The notes: generated by a model from the letters alone, not told the origin. Counted from the first letter of the stretch, positions 25,832-34,931 are shown. The stretch: 64,000 nucleotides of DNA from Ruminococcus flavefaciens 007c (GCF_000571935.1 NZ_ATAX01000010.1:1-64000), one strand, 5' to 3'. Numbers and translations: made by a program.

Positions 25832-28450
25832 TTATTGGATAGCCTTCAGCATATCCCTGAGAAGCTCGCGGCATTCGCTGTCCGTAAGCTCGTCGATATT
25901 GGTCTTTTCAAGCATATCCAGTGCCGCCTCACGTCCCAGACTGCCAAAGCTTATCTGTCCAGACTCCTCCCGTACCGACGCAGGGCGCTCCGAGGCGTGC
26001 TGACGCTCCATTTCCTCAAGGAGCTCTTTAGCTCTTGTGACAACCTTTGCGGGAAGTCCCGCCAGCTTCGCTACGTCAACACCGTAGCTCTCGTCCACGC
26101 CGCCGCGGACTATCTTTCGCAGGAAGCGTATGGTACCTCCGTGCTTATTTACTGCAATGCTGTAGTTCTTTACGCCCTCCAGTTCGTCCTCAAGGCCTAT
26201 GAGCTCATGGTAATGAGTTGCAAAGAGAGTCTTGCAGCCCAGCTTCTTTGAATTGCAGATGAACTCCGCAACCGCACGTGCAATACTCACGCCGTCAAAT
26301 GTGGAGGTACCGCGTCCCACCTCGTCAAGTATGACAAGGCTGTCCCTGGTGGCATTTTTCAGTATATCCGATACCTCACTCATCTCCACCATGAATGTGG
26401 ACTGTCCTGCGGTGAGGTCATCGGAGGCTCCCACACGGGTGAATATCTTGTCCACTACGGATATTTTGGCACTGTCCGCGGGAACGAAGCTTCCTATCTG
26501 CGCCATGAGGACTATCAGCGCCGCCTGACGCATATATGTGGATTTACCCGACATATTCGGGCCCGTGATTATGGACATACGATCTGCCTTATTGTCGATA
26601 TAAAGATCATTGGGTACGAACATCTCCTCGGTGAGCATGAGCTCCACAACCGGGTGACGTCCTGCCTTTATGTCGATAGCTCCGTCTATGGCGATATCGG
26701 GCTTTACGTACTGGTTCCTCAGTGCGACCTCTGCAAAGGAGCAGAGCACGTCCACCGAGGCGACTGCCGAGGCTGTCTTCTGCACTGCTTCCAGCTTTGT
26801 GGCCAGGAAGTCACGTACCTCTGCGAATATATCCGCTTCAAGGGAGAGAGCCTTGTCTTTTGCGCCGAGTATGGCATTTTCGGCATTTTTCAGCTCCTCG
26901 GTTATGAAACGCTCGGCGTTTGCCAGAGTCTGCTTGCGTATCCAGCCCTCGGGGATAAGGTCGTAGTAAGAACGGGTCACTTCAAGATAGTATCCGAACA
27001 CGCGGTTAAAGCCGATCTTCAGGTTCTTGATGCCTGTTGATTCCTTCTCACGCTGCTCTATATCGTCAATGATGCTCCTGCCGTTGTTCATTATGTGGCG
27101 AAGCTCGTCCAGCTCCTTGTTGAAGCCCTCCTTTATAACGCCGCCGTCCTTTACGGAGATAGGCGGCTCGTCCATTATGGCGTTCTCCACAAGGTTAACG
27201 AGCTCGTCAAGGGTGGATATTTCATCGTTATAGCGTACAAGGAGCTTTGAATCTGTCAGCTTTGCCAGCTCCTGCTTTATGAGAGGGAGCTGCTGAGCCG
27301 TTGCGGAAAGTGACTTCAGGTCGCGGGGATTGGCGCTCTTGTACATGACCTTTGTCATAAGGCGCTCCAGATCGTAGACTCTGTCCAGAAGGTCGGTAAG
27401 GTCGGTGAGCACCACGCTCTTGCGGTAGAGAGACTCCACTGCGTCAAGACGCTCGATTATCCTTGCGGGACTTTTCAGAGGCTGCTCTATCCAGTTTTTC
27501 AGCAGTCTGCGTCCCATAGAGGTCTTTGTGGAGTCCAGCACCCACAGCAGAGAGCCTTTTTTCTCCTTGCTGCGGAGAGTCTCCGTGAGCTCAAGATTGC
27601 GTCTCGCATTGAGATCCAGTCCCATGAACTGCTCGCCGTTCAGGAGCTCGATAGAGGTAAATCTCGACACCGACGACTTCTGGGTGTCATTGATGTAATC
27701 GAAAAGTCCGCATACTGCAGCACAGTCTGCTCCGTCCTCGCTTATGCCCAGCTCCTTTACCGAGCCGACACCGAATACAGCCGCAGCCATATCCCTTCTT
27801 TCCGAGGGAGTGAAGCATATGGTATCGCGGAGGGTAACTGCGCAGGAAAGGCGCAGCTTTACGAACTCCGCGGCATTTTTCAGTGAAAGGAAATTCTGCG
27901 GGAAGATTATCTCGGCAGGTCGGCAGCGTGATAATTCGTTGATAACGCCTGCTTCAAGATCCTTTCCCTCAAAGAAGCTGAGTGCAGCCTCGCCTGTGGA
28001 AAGATCAGCGGAGGCAACTCCGCAGGTCTTGTTTTCCTCGTCGTAGTATATACTGCATATGTAGTTGTTGCTGCCGTCATCAAGCATACTGCTCTCTGTC
28101 AGCGTACCGGGAGTCACCACGCGGATAACATCGCGCACAACTATGCCCTTGGTCTCGGCAGGATCGGTGAGCTGCTCGCAGACAGCCACCTTGAAGCCCA
28201 TGTCTATGAGCCTCTTTATATACATATCTGCCGCATGATAGGGCACTCCGCACATGGGAGCGCGTTCCTCAAGTCCGCAGTCTCTGCCCGTCAGGGTAAG
28301 CTCCAGTGCTTTTGAAACCACTACCGCGTCATCAAAGAACATCTCGTAGAAGTCACCCAGACGGAAGAACAGGATACAGTCTGTGTACTTATCCTTGACC
28401 TCGAAGTACTGCTGCATCATGGGAGATATTTTACTTCTGTCGATTTCCAT
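25832..28450 (-). CDS. mutS: DNA mismatch repair protein MutS
   Basis: 872 residues, the normal MutS1 length. The mismatch-binding Phe-x-Glu region is FFRLGDFYEMFFDDA. The ATPase has Walker A GPNMSGKSTYMRQ, Walker B LVILDEVGRGTSTFDG and the signature ATHYHEL. It recognises mispairs and recruits MutL. AAAAGGAG precedes the ATG. Confidence 0.98.
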   Translation of the reverse strand: MEIDRSKISPMMQQYFEVKDKYTDCILFFRLGDFYEMFFDDAVVVSKALELTLTGRDCGLEERAPMCGVPYHAADMYIKRLIDMGFKVAVCEQLTDPAETKGIVVRDVIRVVTPGTLTESSMLDDGSNNYICSIYYDEENKTCGVASADLSTGEAALSFFEGKDLEAGVINELSRCRPAEIIFPQNFLSLKNAAEFVKLRLSCAVTLRDTICFTPSERRDMAAAVFGVGSVKELGISEDGADCAAVCGLFDYINDTQKSSVSRFTSIELLNGEQFMGLDLNARRNLELTETLRSKEKKGSLLWVLDSTKTSMGRRLLKNWIEQPLKSPARIIERLDAVESLYRKSVVLTDLTDLLDRVYDLERLMTKVMYKSANPRDLKSLSATAQQLPLIKQELAKLTDSKLLVRYNDEISTLDELVNLVENAIMDEPPISVKDGGVIKEGFNKELDELRHIMNNGRSIIDDIEQREKESTGIKNLKIGFNRVFGYYLEVTRSYYDLIPEGWIRKQTLANAERFITEELKNAENAILGAKDKALSLEADIFAEVRDFLATKLEAVQKTASAVASVDVLCSFAEVALRNQYVKPDIAIDGAIDIKAGRHPVVELMLTEEMFVPNDLYIDNKADRMSIITGPNMSGKSTYMRQAALIVLMAQIGSFVPADSAKISVVDKIFTRVGASDDLTAGQSTFMVEMSEVSDILKNATRDSLVILDEVGRGTSTFDGVSIARAVAEFICNSKKLGCKTLFATHYHELIGLEDELEGVKNYSIAVNKHGGTIRFLRKIVRGGVDESYGVDVAKLAGLPAKVVTRAKELLEEMERQHASERPASVREESGQISFGSLGREAALDMLEKTNIDELTDSECRELLRDMLKAIQ

Positions 28451-28464
28451 TGGCTTTGCTCCTT

Positions 28465-28953
28465 TTATCTTGTTTTTGGGTTATACGATATCGGGATACG
28501 ATAGTATCTCGCCCAGCATATAAACTCGTCGCTGTTGTCACAGCTCATATTCAGCTTAAAAACGGTGCTGTTTTCCGATATGAGCCTGAGGGACAGCTTT
28601 TCACAGCGTATCTCCTGTATCTCGGAGGCATGATACTCTTTTTTCCTTACCTTGATAACGTCGTCCTTTACCTCGGCGGCAGTTCTTATAAGCCAAGGTG
28701 TGATTGCCAGAAATACTGCCGCAAGTATCACTGCACATATACTCACGCCGATCAGCCACGGCGGAAGTACAGCAATGCCGCAGGACCAGACAAATACATA
28801 CCGCCCGAAAAACAGCAGGGCAACGATACAGGCAATGATAGCTACGGCCGCATCGCTCCCTGAAGGTTTCAGAGCAAACATACTTCTCGGGCGTTCTGTC
28901 AGCTTCGCATCGAGTGCCTCCTTTGCCGCAGAGAGATTATCGCTGTAAGACAT
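28465..28953 (-). CDS. Hypothetical two-helix membrane protein
   Basis: 162 residues. Two membrane segments (about 36-56 and about 64-88) are followed by a beta-rich domain of about 70 residues (DDVIKVRKKEYHASEIQEIRCE and on). The layout resembles bacterial PH-domain membrane proteins, but I cannot assign it firmly. It lies between ylbF and mutS, 14 bases before mutS. Confidence 0.6.
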   Translation of the reverse strand: MSYSDNLSAAKEALDAKLTERPRSMFALKPSGSDAAVAIIACIVALLFFGRYVFVWSCGIAVLPPWLIGVSICAVILAAVFLAITPWLIRTAAEVKDDVIKVRKKEYHASEIQEIRCEKLSLRLISENSTVFKLNMSCDNSDEFICWARYYRIPISYNPKTR

Positions 28954-28956
28954 ACA

Positions 28957-29364
28957 TCAGTGACAGCCCGCACATGAAGCGCAGCTGCCCGAGCAGCCTG
29001 CCTCGGGTATCTGACAGGTGTCGGGATCCTCACCGTTGGCGCACATACTTATTATCTGCTGCATATTTGATACCAGCTTCTCCAGAGCCTGCTGAGCTCC
29101 CGAGAATACCATCATGCGTGGATTGTCCATTATCTTCTTGTAAACGGACTTCAGCTCGGTATCGAGCTCCTTGATCTTGTCGGAATCGGGATCCTCCGCG
29201 CTCATGGCAGTACCGAGATTGACGCGGAGATCCTCAAAGCGAGCAATATCCTCCTGAAGCTCCTTATCATCGTCGTTAGCCTTCTTTGCCAGCATATATG
29301 CTGTATATCTGTCGTCCTGCTGAAGAGCCTTTCCCAGCTCTCTTGTCATTTCCATAATATCCAT
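28957..29364 (-). CDS. YlbF/YmcA family regulator with C-terminal Cys cluster
   Basis: 135 residues. A helical Com_YlbF domain (TRELGKALQQDDRYTAYMLA, ELKSVYKKIMDNPRM) is followed by a tail with five Cys in the order C-x6-C-x3-C-x2-C-x2-C (from DTCQIPEAGC to CAGCH). In Bacillus, YlbF, YmcA and YaaT form a complex that carries iron-sulfur clusters and helps RNase Y mature mRNAs. The tail suits cluster binding. The neighbourhood miaB ... ylbF ... mutS matches ymcB-ymcA-mutS. Confidence 0.87.
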   Translation of the reverse strand: MDIMEMTRELGKALQQDDRYTAYMLAKKANDDDKELQEDIARFEDLRVNLGTAMSAEDPDSDKIKELDTELKSVYKKIMDNPRMMVFSGAQQALEKLVSNMQQIISMCANGEDPDTCQIPEAGCSGSCASCAGCH

Positions 29365-29425
29365 TTTCTTTTCTCCTTAGGTTTATTGTGCATTTATCCA
29401 GTCTGCCGTCATGCAGCTTTGGTCA

Positions 29426-30208
29426 TCAGCCCATATAATCAAGATAAAGGCCGTCTTTTTCCTCCATTTCGTCAGGCCCTGTCACAAAATACGATACGAT
29501 GCCGCCGTTGAGACTGCTCCTGTAGGATGTGACATAAGGGTATATAGTTCTTATGCCCTTTGCCTTGCAGATATCATCATAGCTCTCATCCTGTCCGATA
29601 TTGTACTCATAGGTGTCCTGAGCCTTTGTGACAGCGCCGTTTACCATTTTAAAGTACTCGAAGCAGCCTGCACCCATATGTGCCCACTGCATAACAAAGT
29701 CGCCTGTATTCTCGTCATAGCAGAAGGTGGTATGTCCTCCGCCTATAAGTCCCAGATCCTTTATCTCCCCCTCGCTGTCGATGGTGAAAACATTCACGGC
29801 AAAATCAGCCTCGCAGGTTCCGCGCTTGAAGATAAGCTCGGGTATACCGTCGGCATCAAGGTCGCGGAAAGCATACTCTATACTTGCCGTACCGTCATTC
29901 GCCGCGGCGACCTTTTCAAATTCTGCCTTGATGAATCCCTGATATATAGCGGGATACATATCCATTATACCGCCTGCCGACACATTTCCGTCGTGAGTTG
30001 TGACAGGAGGCTCGGTAGTCTCAACAGTAGTCGCTTCGGTAGCGGAAGCCTCGGTAGTGGCCTCAGCGGTAGTTGTTTCTGCTTCTGTATTCTGTGCTGC
30101 CGCAGTTGTTTCTTCCTGTGATGTCTTGGGTGATGAATCGCCGTTCTTCGGACCGCAGCCTGCCAGCAGCATTGCTGTAAGGCACGATAATGCAATGATC
30201 TTTTTCAT
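29426..30208 (-). CDS. Lipoprotein of unknown function
   Basis: 260 residues. The lipobox is MLLAGC (Cys at about 18), followed by a Thr/Glu/Ala-rich spacer (about 30-72) of the kind that holds a domain off the membrane. The C-terminal domain has AFRDLDADGIPELIFKRG, a calcium-loop-like DLDADGIPE typical of VCBS/FG-GAP-like or DUF-type repeat proteins. Probably a surface lipoprotein processed by LspA. It lies 4 bases after miaB on the minus strand. Confidence 0.75.
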   Translation of the reverse strand: MKKIIALSCLTAMLLAGCGPKNGDSSPKTSQEETTAAAQNTEAETTTAEATTEASATEATTVETTEPPVTTHDGNVSAGGIMDMYPAIYQGFIKAEFEKVAAANDGTASIEYAFRDLDADGIPELIFKRGTCEADFAVNVFTIDSEGEIKDLGLIGGGHTTFCYDENTGDFVMQWAHMGAGCFEYFKMVNGAVTKAQDTYEYNIGQDESYDDICKAKGIRTIYPYVTSYRSSLNGGIVSYFVTGPDEMEEKDGLYLDYMG

Positions 30209-30212
30209 AATA

Positions 30213-31586
30213 TTATCCTTTCTTTAGCTTTCCTGTTACTGCCCAGTTCATTGATCCTGTTATCTCAACATCAACGAACTGTCCGATAAGAGAGCTGTCG
30301 CCCTCAAATTCGACTATAATAAACTCGCTGCTCTTTCCTGTCAGCCAGCCCTGACGCTTCTTTGAAACATCGTCCGCCAGCACTCTCATTGTCCTGCCCA
30401 CAAAGCGCTTATAGTGTTCTGTGGATACCTCTCTCTGTACCTCAAGAAGCTCTCTCATGCGTCTGCCCTTTTCCTCGTCGGAAATGCTGTCGGCCATGAC
30501 AGCCGCAGGAGTGCCCGAGCGTTTTGAATATATAAAGGAGTAGATATTGTCATACCTTACCTCCCTTATCAGGTCGAGTGTCCTGCCGAAGTCCTCGCCG
30601 CTCTCGTCGGGGAAGCCCACTATAAGATCTGTGGTAAGCGAAAAATCGGGATCCCTGCTGTATATATCCCTTACTATCGAAAGATATTTTTCAATATCAT
30701 AGTGTCTGTTCATTCTGCGGAGAACATCACTGCTGCCGCTCTGTACAGGAAGATGCAGGTGCTTTGCAACTTTTCCGCACTCAAATATGGCGTCTATAAG
30801 CTCCTTTGAAGCGTCCTTCGGGTGCGAGGACATAAAGCGTATCCAGAAATCGCCCTCTATGGCATCCAGCTCCCTCAGCAGCTGCGGGAAGCTAATGCAG
30901 CCCTCAAGGTCCCTGCCGTAGGAATTGACATTCTGTCCCAGGAGCATTATCTCCTTGTAGCCGCTGTGTACCAGCCTGCTGACCTCGCTGATTATATCCT
31001 CCGGCCGCCTGCTCCTTTCGCGTCCTCTGACGTGAGGAACTATGCAGTAGGTACAAAAGTTGTTGCAGCCGAACATTATGGGCACAGACGCCTTGAAGCT
31101 GCTCTCTCTCACCTGCTCCGCCGCCTCGGAAAAATCGTCATATTCGCTTATATCCGCCGAGAATTTTGCTCCTTGCAGAGCCTTCAGCAGCAGCTCCGGC
31201 AGAGCACTTATGGCTGAGGTGCCGAGAACTATATCCACCTGCGGATAGGAGCGTTTGATCTTCTCCGCTATATGGCTCTGTGCGGTCATACAGCCTGCAA
31301 TGCCGATGATGAGCGAGGGCTTCAGCTCCTTGAACTTCTTCATACTTCCAACTATTCCGAATACCCTGTCCTCAGCGCTCTCGCGGACTGCGCAGGTGTT
31401 GAGTATTATCAGGTCTGCCTCATGCTCGTCCTCGGTAAAGGAATAGCCCATCTTCATAAGCAGTCCCTTGATCTTTTCACCGTCGGAAACGTTCAGCTGG
31501 CAGCCGAAGCTCCTGACGTAAGCCTTTCTCTGCTTATCGCCGAGCAGGCCGATTATTTCATTTATAGCTGCGGTATTGTCTCTCAA
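30213..31586 (-). CDS. miaB: tRNA-2-methylthio-N6-dimethylallyladenosine synthase
   Basis: 457 residues starting at a TTG (31586) with GAGGT upstream. N-terminal UPF0004 domain (YVRSFGCQLNVSDGEKI, with the Cys that bind the auxiliary cluster), then the radical-SAM motif CNNFCTYCIVPHVRGRE and a C-terminal TRAM domain (KRFVGRTMRVLADD). It adds the methylthio group to i6A37 of tRNA made by MiaA. Confidence 0.96.
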   Translation of the reverse strand: MRDNTAAINEIIGLLGDKQRKAYVRSFGCQLNVSDGEKIKGLLMKMGYSFTEDEHEADLIILNTCAVRESAEDRVFGIVGSMKKFKELKPSLIIGIAGCMTAQSHIAEKIKRSYPQVDIVLGTSAISALPELLLKALQGAKFSADISEYDDFSEAAEQVRESSFKASVPIMFGCNNFCTYCIVPHVRGRERSRRPEDIISEVSRLVHSGYKEIMLLGQNVNSYGRDLEGCISFPQLLRELDAIEGDFWIRFMSSHPKDASKELIDAIFECGKVAKHLHLPVQSGSSDVLRRMNRHYDIEKYLSIVRDIYSRDPDFSLTTDLIVGFPDESGEDFGRTLDLIREVRYDNIYSFIYSKRSGTPAAVMADSISDEEKGRRMRELLEVQREVSTEHYKRFVGRTMRVLADDVSKKRQGWLTGKSSEFIIVEFEGDSSLIGQFVDVEITGSMNWAVTGKLKKG

Positions 31587-31627
31587 TTCGCAGTACCTCG
31601 CCTTCCCGTAAAATCCTGTAATAAATA

Positions 31628-31656
31628 ATTATACCATATAATACATTATAATGCAA
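31628..31656 (-). promoter_or_regulatory. Promoter upstream of miaB
   Basis: -35 TTGCAT (31651-31656), 17-bp spacer, -10 TATAAT (31628-31633). It could drive miaB through mutL and beyond, as gaps in that run are short. Confidence 0.68.
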
Positions 31657-31679
31657 GCACGGATTTGAAGCAGGCTATA

Positions 31680-31717
31680 CAAAAAACTCTCCGTATATGC
31701 GCAGCAAAACGGAGAGT
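31680..31717 (-). terminator. Terminator of the small loop-only dockerin gene
   Basis: A 9-bp stem ACTCTCCGT / ACGGAGAGT (31686-31694 with 31709-31717), then a run of T on the minus strand. Confidence 0.8.
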
Positions 31718-31726
31718 CGGTTTTAA

Positions 31727-32101
31727 TTACTTGTTTGAGATGTACTCCAGGATCTTTCTGTAATCCACAATATCGACCTTGTTGTCTTTGTTTACATCAG
31801 CACGGATAAAAGCGTCCTTTGAGAGCGCCTTCTTGCCCTGGATATGTTTCAGAACTGCGTCTGTATCATCTGTAGTGATATAATTATCGTTCAGTACGTT
31901 GCCTCTTCTGAAGCCTGCAGCCTTGCCGTTGATATGGTCAAGAACTTTCTGTCTGTCATCTGTGTCTATTCTGCCGTTGCCGTTGATGTCGCACTTCATG
32001 ACCTTCACATAATACTCTTTTGCAGAAGCTGTCATAGCTGATGCTGCGCCTGCTGTCATAACAGAAGCCATAAGAAGTGCTGCGATTTTGTTGAATCTCA
32101 T
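31727..32101 (-). CDS. Small secreted protein made of dockerin-like calcium loops
   Basis: 124 residues: a signal peptide (about 1-27) and then only loop-helix repeats. Loop 1 is DINGNGRIDTDD (38-49). A central degenerate repeat (67-79) with NDNYITTDD precedes helix DAVLKHIQGKK. The last loop is DVNKDNKVDIVD (102-113) with RKILEYI. No catalytic or binding domain is visible. Either a free-standing dockerin that competes for cohesins, or a small calcium-binding secreted protein. Confidence 0.8.
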   Translation of the reverse strand: MRFNKIAALLMASVMTAGAASAMTASAKEYYVKVMKCDINGNGRIDTDDRQKVLDHINGKAAGFRRGNVLNDNYITTDDTDAVLKHIQGKKALSKDAFIRADVNKDNKVDIVDYRKILEYISNK

Positions 32102-32173
32102 TTTGAAATTCTTCCTTCATATTTACTGCTCGCTAAATATAAAAATGTATTGTGTAAAATATTCAGCTGTATT

Positions 32174-32202
32174 ATATTAACACCTTTTTCTTGATCTGTC
32201 AA
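32174..32202 (-). promoter_or_regulatory. Promoter of the small loop-only dockerin gene
   Basis: -35 TTGACA (32197-32202), 17-bp spacer, -10 TAATAT (32174-32179). Confidence 0.62.
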
Positions 32203-32394
32203 TAGATAATCACAATTATTCTACCCGCCTTTTATCGAGAAGCTTCGGAGCTTTTTTCGGTATGAGCTCCCCACAAAAATTTTTTCAAAAAAATGAAACC
32301 TTTTCGTAAGCTGCCGTGTATTATTAATGTAAACGCCCTTAAAAGAGCAGTTATGAAAGCGCTGAAGAGATCAGAATACGAAAGGGAAACGGAT

Positions 32395-32991
32395 ATGAAA
32401 AAATCAAAAAAAATCATTCTTATAATCGCTGTCTTTCTTGCAGTATGGGCAGTCCTCATAGCTTTTGAGTTTGCTTTCAGATCGGTATATCAAAGCAGCT
32501 CGGATAAAAAAGCTGCAATCGCAAATGCCCAAAAGGCAGTGAGCGATACAATTAATTACATTAACACGCTGTCTCCCGATGATGTGCGTGACAGCAGACA
32601 GAATGAATGGCTCACCATGATGAAGGAAGCAACTTTTCAGGACTGCATCTGCGAATATGATGTAATGAAAAGGAATCCCAGACGGCTCGATGCCAATCTC
32701 TGGATGCATTACAAAAAAGCAGACGGCGACGATCTTTACTTCTGCATAATGTACCGTTCCTATGCAGATAATCCCGACCTGAAAAAAATGATCGGCAGGG
32801 ATTACAGCATATATTTTGATAACTACTACGGCAGCCAAGCCCCCGAATTCGCTCCCTATGACGTTATCGAGGGAAAGCAGGCCGACCTGTTCGATGAATA
32901 CGCCGAAGGTGCATACCTCTCGAATTACAAGTTTTCAAGCAGTCAGCATGATCCTATGTGCAAGTACTGCATCTTAATAAAATCAGAATAA
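32395..32991 (+). CDS. Hypothetical single-pass membrane protein
   Basis: 198 residues from the ATG at 32395 (GAAAGGG upstream); an upstream in-frame ATG at 32293 lacks a ribosome-binding site. One N-terminal membrane segment (IILIIAVFLAVWAVLIAFEF) is followed by an outside domain with scattered Cys (DCICEYD, KYCILIKSE). No family recognised. It is divergent from 31727-32101 and convergent with 33101-33706. Confidence 0.62.
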   Translation: MKKSKKIILIIAVFLAVWAVLIAFEFAFRSVYQSSSDKKAAIANAQKAVSDTINYINTLSPDDVRDSRQNEWLTMMKEATFQDCICEYDVMKRNPRRLDANLWMHYKKADGDDLYFCIMYRSYADNPDLKKMIGRDYSIYFDNYYGSQAPEFAPYDVIEGKQADLFDEYAEGAYLSNYKFSSSQHDPMCKYCILIKSE

Positions 32992-33020
32992 CGTTACATT
33001 ACCCGTACCTTCATAATAAA

Positions 33021-33048
33021 AGAGCCCTTCCATACAGGAAAGGGCTCT
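33021..33048. terminator. Bidirectional terminator between convergent genes
   Basis: An 11-bp near-perfect stem (AGAGCCCTTCC, 33021-33031; partner 33037-33048, one bulged A) between the plus-strand gene ending at 32991 and the minus-strand gene ending at 33101. A-rich sequence on the left gives the T-run for the minus strand. Confidence 0.75.
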
Positions 33049-33100
33049 TGTCCGTATATGCTCTGTCACAGATTAGCCCTGGATGGATACGGTCTGTATT

Positions 33101-33706
33101 TTAATACTTCAGACCGAATATGCTGACTGTGATATACTCCTCCATGGCATAATAATCCGTCTTGTCCACGATACCATCGGCATTGAGGTCGTATTTGTCA
33201 TAGGAACCGAAGATTATAACGGGTAATTTCACGCTCCACGAGGGACTCTCCTCGGGAAATGCCTTCTCTCTGAGGAGATTGAGATCCTTATCATTGACAA
33301 CGCCGTCAAAGTTGAGATCTCCTGTTCTTACGTAGCTCTGTCTGCGGAGAATGCCTGCCTTCTTTTCTGGCAGCTTCGGGATGATATCTCCCGGCATCAG
33401 TGCAAGGTCTTTTTTGTTTACCCTGCCGTCCCAGTTGGTATCGAGCGAGCCGTATCTGTTGCTGTTTTCCTTAATCTTTATCACGCCGTTCAGATAATCC
33501 CTGAGGATAGCGGTATCCTTTGTATCGATCTTTCCGTCTCCGTTGGCATCACCCTTTAAAGGCATATCCCTGTAGGAGGGATAAATAACTATGCCGGGCT
33601 TATCCTGTTCGCCGTGTATGCCCAGTGCATATGCTGTGACAGCCGGTGCAGCGCAGGCTAAAAGTACGGTTGCTGTGAATCCTGAAAATATCTTTGTAAG
33701 TTTCAT
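33101..33706 (-). CDS. Secreted protein with two complete dockerin modules and no other domain
   Basis: 201 residues: signal peptide (1-27), then four well-formed 12-residue calcium loops. These are DANGDGKIDTKD (53-64), DTNWDGRVNKKD (89-100), DLNFDGVVNDKD (130-141) and DLNADGIVDKTD (173-184). Since a dockerin has two loops, this looks like two dockerins in tandem joined by short Pro/Lys linkers. With two dockerins and nothing else, it could bridge two cohesins. That is inference; I know of no named family like it. Own promoter. Confidence 0.82.
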   Translation of the reverse strand: MKLTKIFSGFTATVLLACAAPAVTAYALGIHGEQDKPGIVIYPSYRDMPLKGDANGDGKIDTKDTAILRDYLNGVIKIKENSNRYGSLDTNWDGRVNKKDLALMPGDIIPKLPEKKAGILRRQSYVRTGDLNFDGVVNDKDLNLLREKAFPEESPSWSVKLPVIIFGSYDKYDLNADGIVDKTDYYAMEEYITVSIFGLKY

Positions 33707-33771
33707 GTAGTAGATCCTCCTGTATATTTTTGCAGTCTGAATTGTTATTTTTTTGTCAGCCGCTTGCTTTT

Positions 33772-33800
33772 ATTATAATTATTTTTCCTGTATTTGTCAA
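33772..33800 (-). promoter_or_regulatory. Consensus promoter of the double-dockerin gene
   Basis: Perfect -35 TTGACA (33795-33800) and -10 TATAAT (33772-33777), 17-bp spacer, minus strand. Confidence 0.78.
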
Positions 33801-33921
33801 TATTTAAATTCATAGCCCCGCTGCAATAAAATTCAAGGTTATTTTAAGCTTGATGATACATAATATATCATGTAAAAGTGAACTTTCACACTATCACCTC
33901 CGGAAAGGAGTATGTTCAGTT

Positions 33922-34770
33922 ATGTCAGTAATCAAAAAAATCACAGCTACCATTTCAGCCTGCACCATTGCAGCCTGCTCACTGTTCTCATGCAGCAGCA
34001 GAGTACCAAAGGACGCTAAGGAGCTGAAGGTGACCTTCTTCGATGTAGGCAAGGCCGACTCTATAGTTCTCCAGTCAGACACGGGAACAGTCGTTATCGA
34101 CTGCGGAGAAAAGGGCGACGGCAAAAAGATCACGGGACTGCTGGAGGAAAGCGGCAGGACCACCATAGATTATCTTATAATAACCCACTTTGACAAGGAC
34201 CATGTGGGCGGCGCCGCCAAGGTGCTCAACAGCTTTGAGGTAAAAAATGTACTTACCCCGGATTACGAAGGCACTGTTGACGAATACGATAAATTCTGCA
34301 AGGTGCTTGAGGAAAAAAACGTTCCGCGCACAAGGCTCACCGACAATATTTCCTTCACTCTGGACGATGTGAAATTCACGGTATATGCTCCGAAAAAGAC
34401 ATCATACGGTGAAAACGACGAAAACGACTTTTCGCTGGTGACAAAGGCAGTACACTACAACAATACCCTGCTTTTCACAGGCGACGCCATGGAGCAGCGC
34501 CTCGACGAGATAATGGACATCGGCAAGTGTACCCTCCTGAAAGTGCCGTATCACGGCAGAAAGCTCGATAATCTCGGTGTGTTCCTCAGTAAAGTCAAGC
34601 CCGAATACGCTGTGGTATGCACCTCTTCATCCGAGTTTTCAGGCAAAATGCAGGATCTGCTCAAAGCTATGAAGATAAATACTTACGCTACCTGTTACAA
34701 CGGAGATATTACTGCCGTCAGCAACGGTGCTTCCATAGAATTCACAGTTGAAAAAGGCTCCGCATCATGA
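33922..34770 (+). CDS. ComEC/Rec2-related MBL-fold lipoprotein
   Basis: About 282 residues from the ATG at 33922 (AAAGGAG 11 bases upstream). A lipobox-like LFSC gives a probable lipidated Cys. The metallo-beta-lactamase fold has FFDVGKADSIVLQSDTGTVVIDCG, the metal motif THFDKDHVGG and GDAME. This is the stand-alone extracellular hydrolase domain related to the C-terminal part of ComEC. Members are thought to be nucleases or phosphodiesterases, but the substrate is unknown. No other competence gene is nearby. Confidence 0.85.
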   Translation: MSVIKKITATISACTIAACSLFSCSSRVPKDAKELKVTFFDVGKADSIVLQSDTGTVVIDCGEKGDGKKITGLLEESGRTTIDYLIITHFDKDHVGGAAKVLNSFEVKNVLTPDYEGTVDEYDKFCKVLEEKNVPRTRLTDNISFTLDDVKFTVYAPKKTSYGENDENDFSLVTKAVHYNNTLLFTGDAMEQRLDEIMDIGKCTLLKVPYHGRKLDNLGVFLSKVKPEYAVVCTSSSEFSGKMQDLLKAMKINTYATCYNGDITAVSNGASIEFTVEKGSAS

Positions 34771-34775
34771 GCCTG

Positions 34776-34802
34776 CGGCAGCCCCGGCGGCTGCCGTTTT
34801 TT
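34776..34802 (+). terminator. Terminator after the MBL-fold lipoprotein gene
   Basis: An 8-bp stem CGGCAGCC / GGCTGCCG (34776-34783 with 34789-34796) followed by six T. Confidence 0.88.
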
Positions 34803-34829
34803 CGCAGACATTTCTTTTTGTCCGAACTG

Positions 34830-34858
34830 TTGCATTTCTCTCAGAAATGTGATATAAT
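34830..34858 (+). promoter_or_regulatory. Promoter of purA
   Basis: -35 TTGCAT (34830-34835), 17-bp spacer, -10 TATAAT (34853-34858), about 70 bases before the ATG. Confidence 0.7.
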
Positions 34859-34931
34859 AAATTGTAAGTGTGCTTTTTGGCAGTTCAAGGCACTGCCTGC
34901 ACAAATAATATTTATGAAAAGAGGAAAACAA

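Noticed and set aside
33850-33921. Upstream ATG for the MBL-fold lipoprotein
   Set aside because: It would place extra residues before the lipoprotein signal; AAAGGAG is spaced for the ATG at 33922.
34797-34931. N-terminal extension of PurA from 34767
   Set aside because: The added 55 residues span the terminator and promoter and have no match to PurA; the ATG at 34932 has its own ribosome-binding site.
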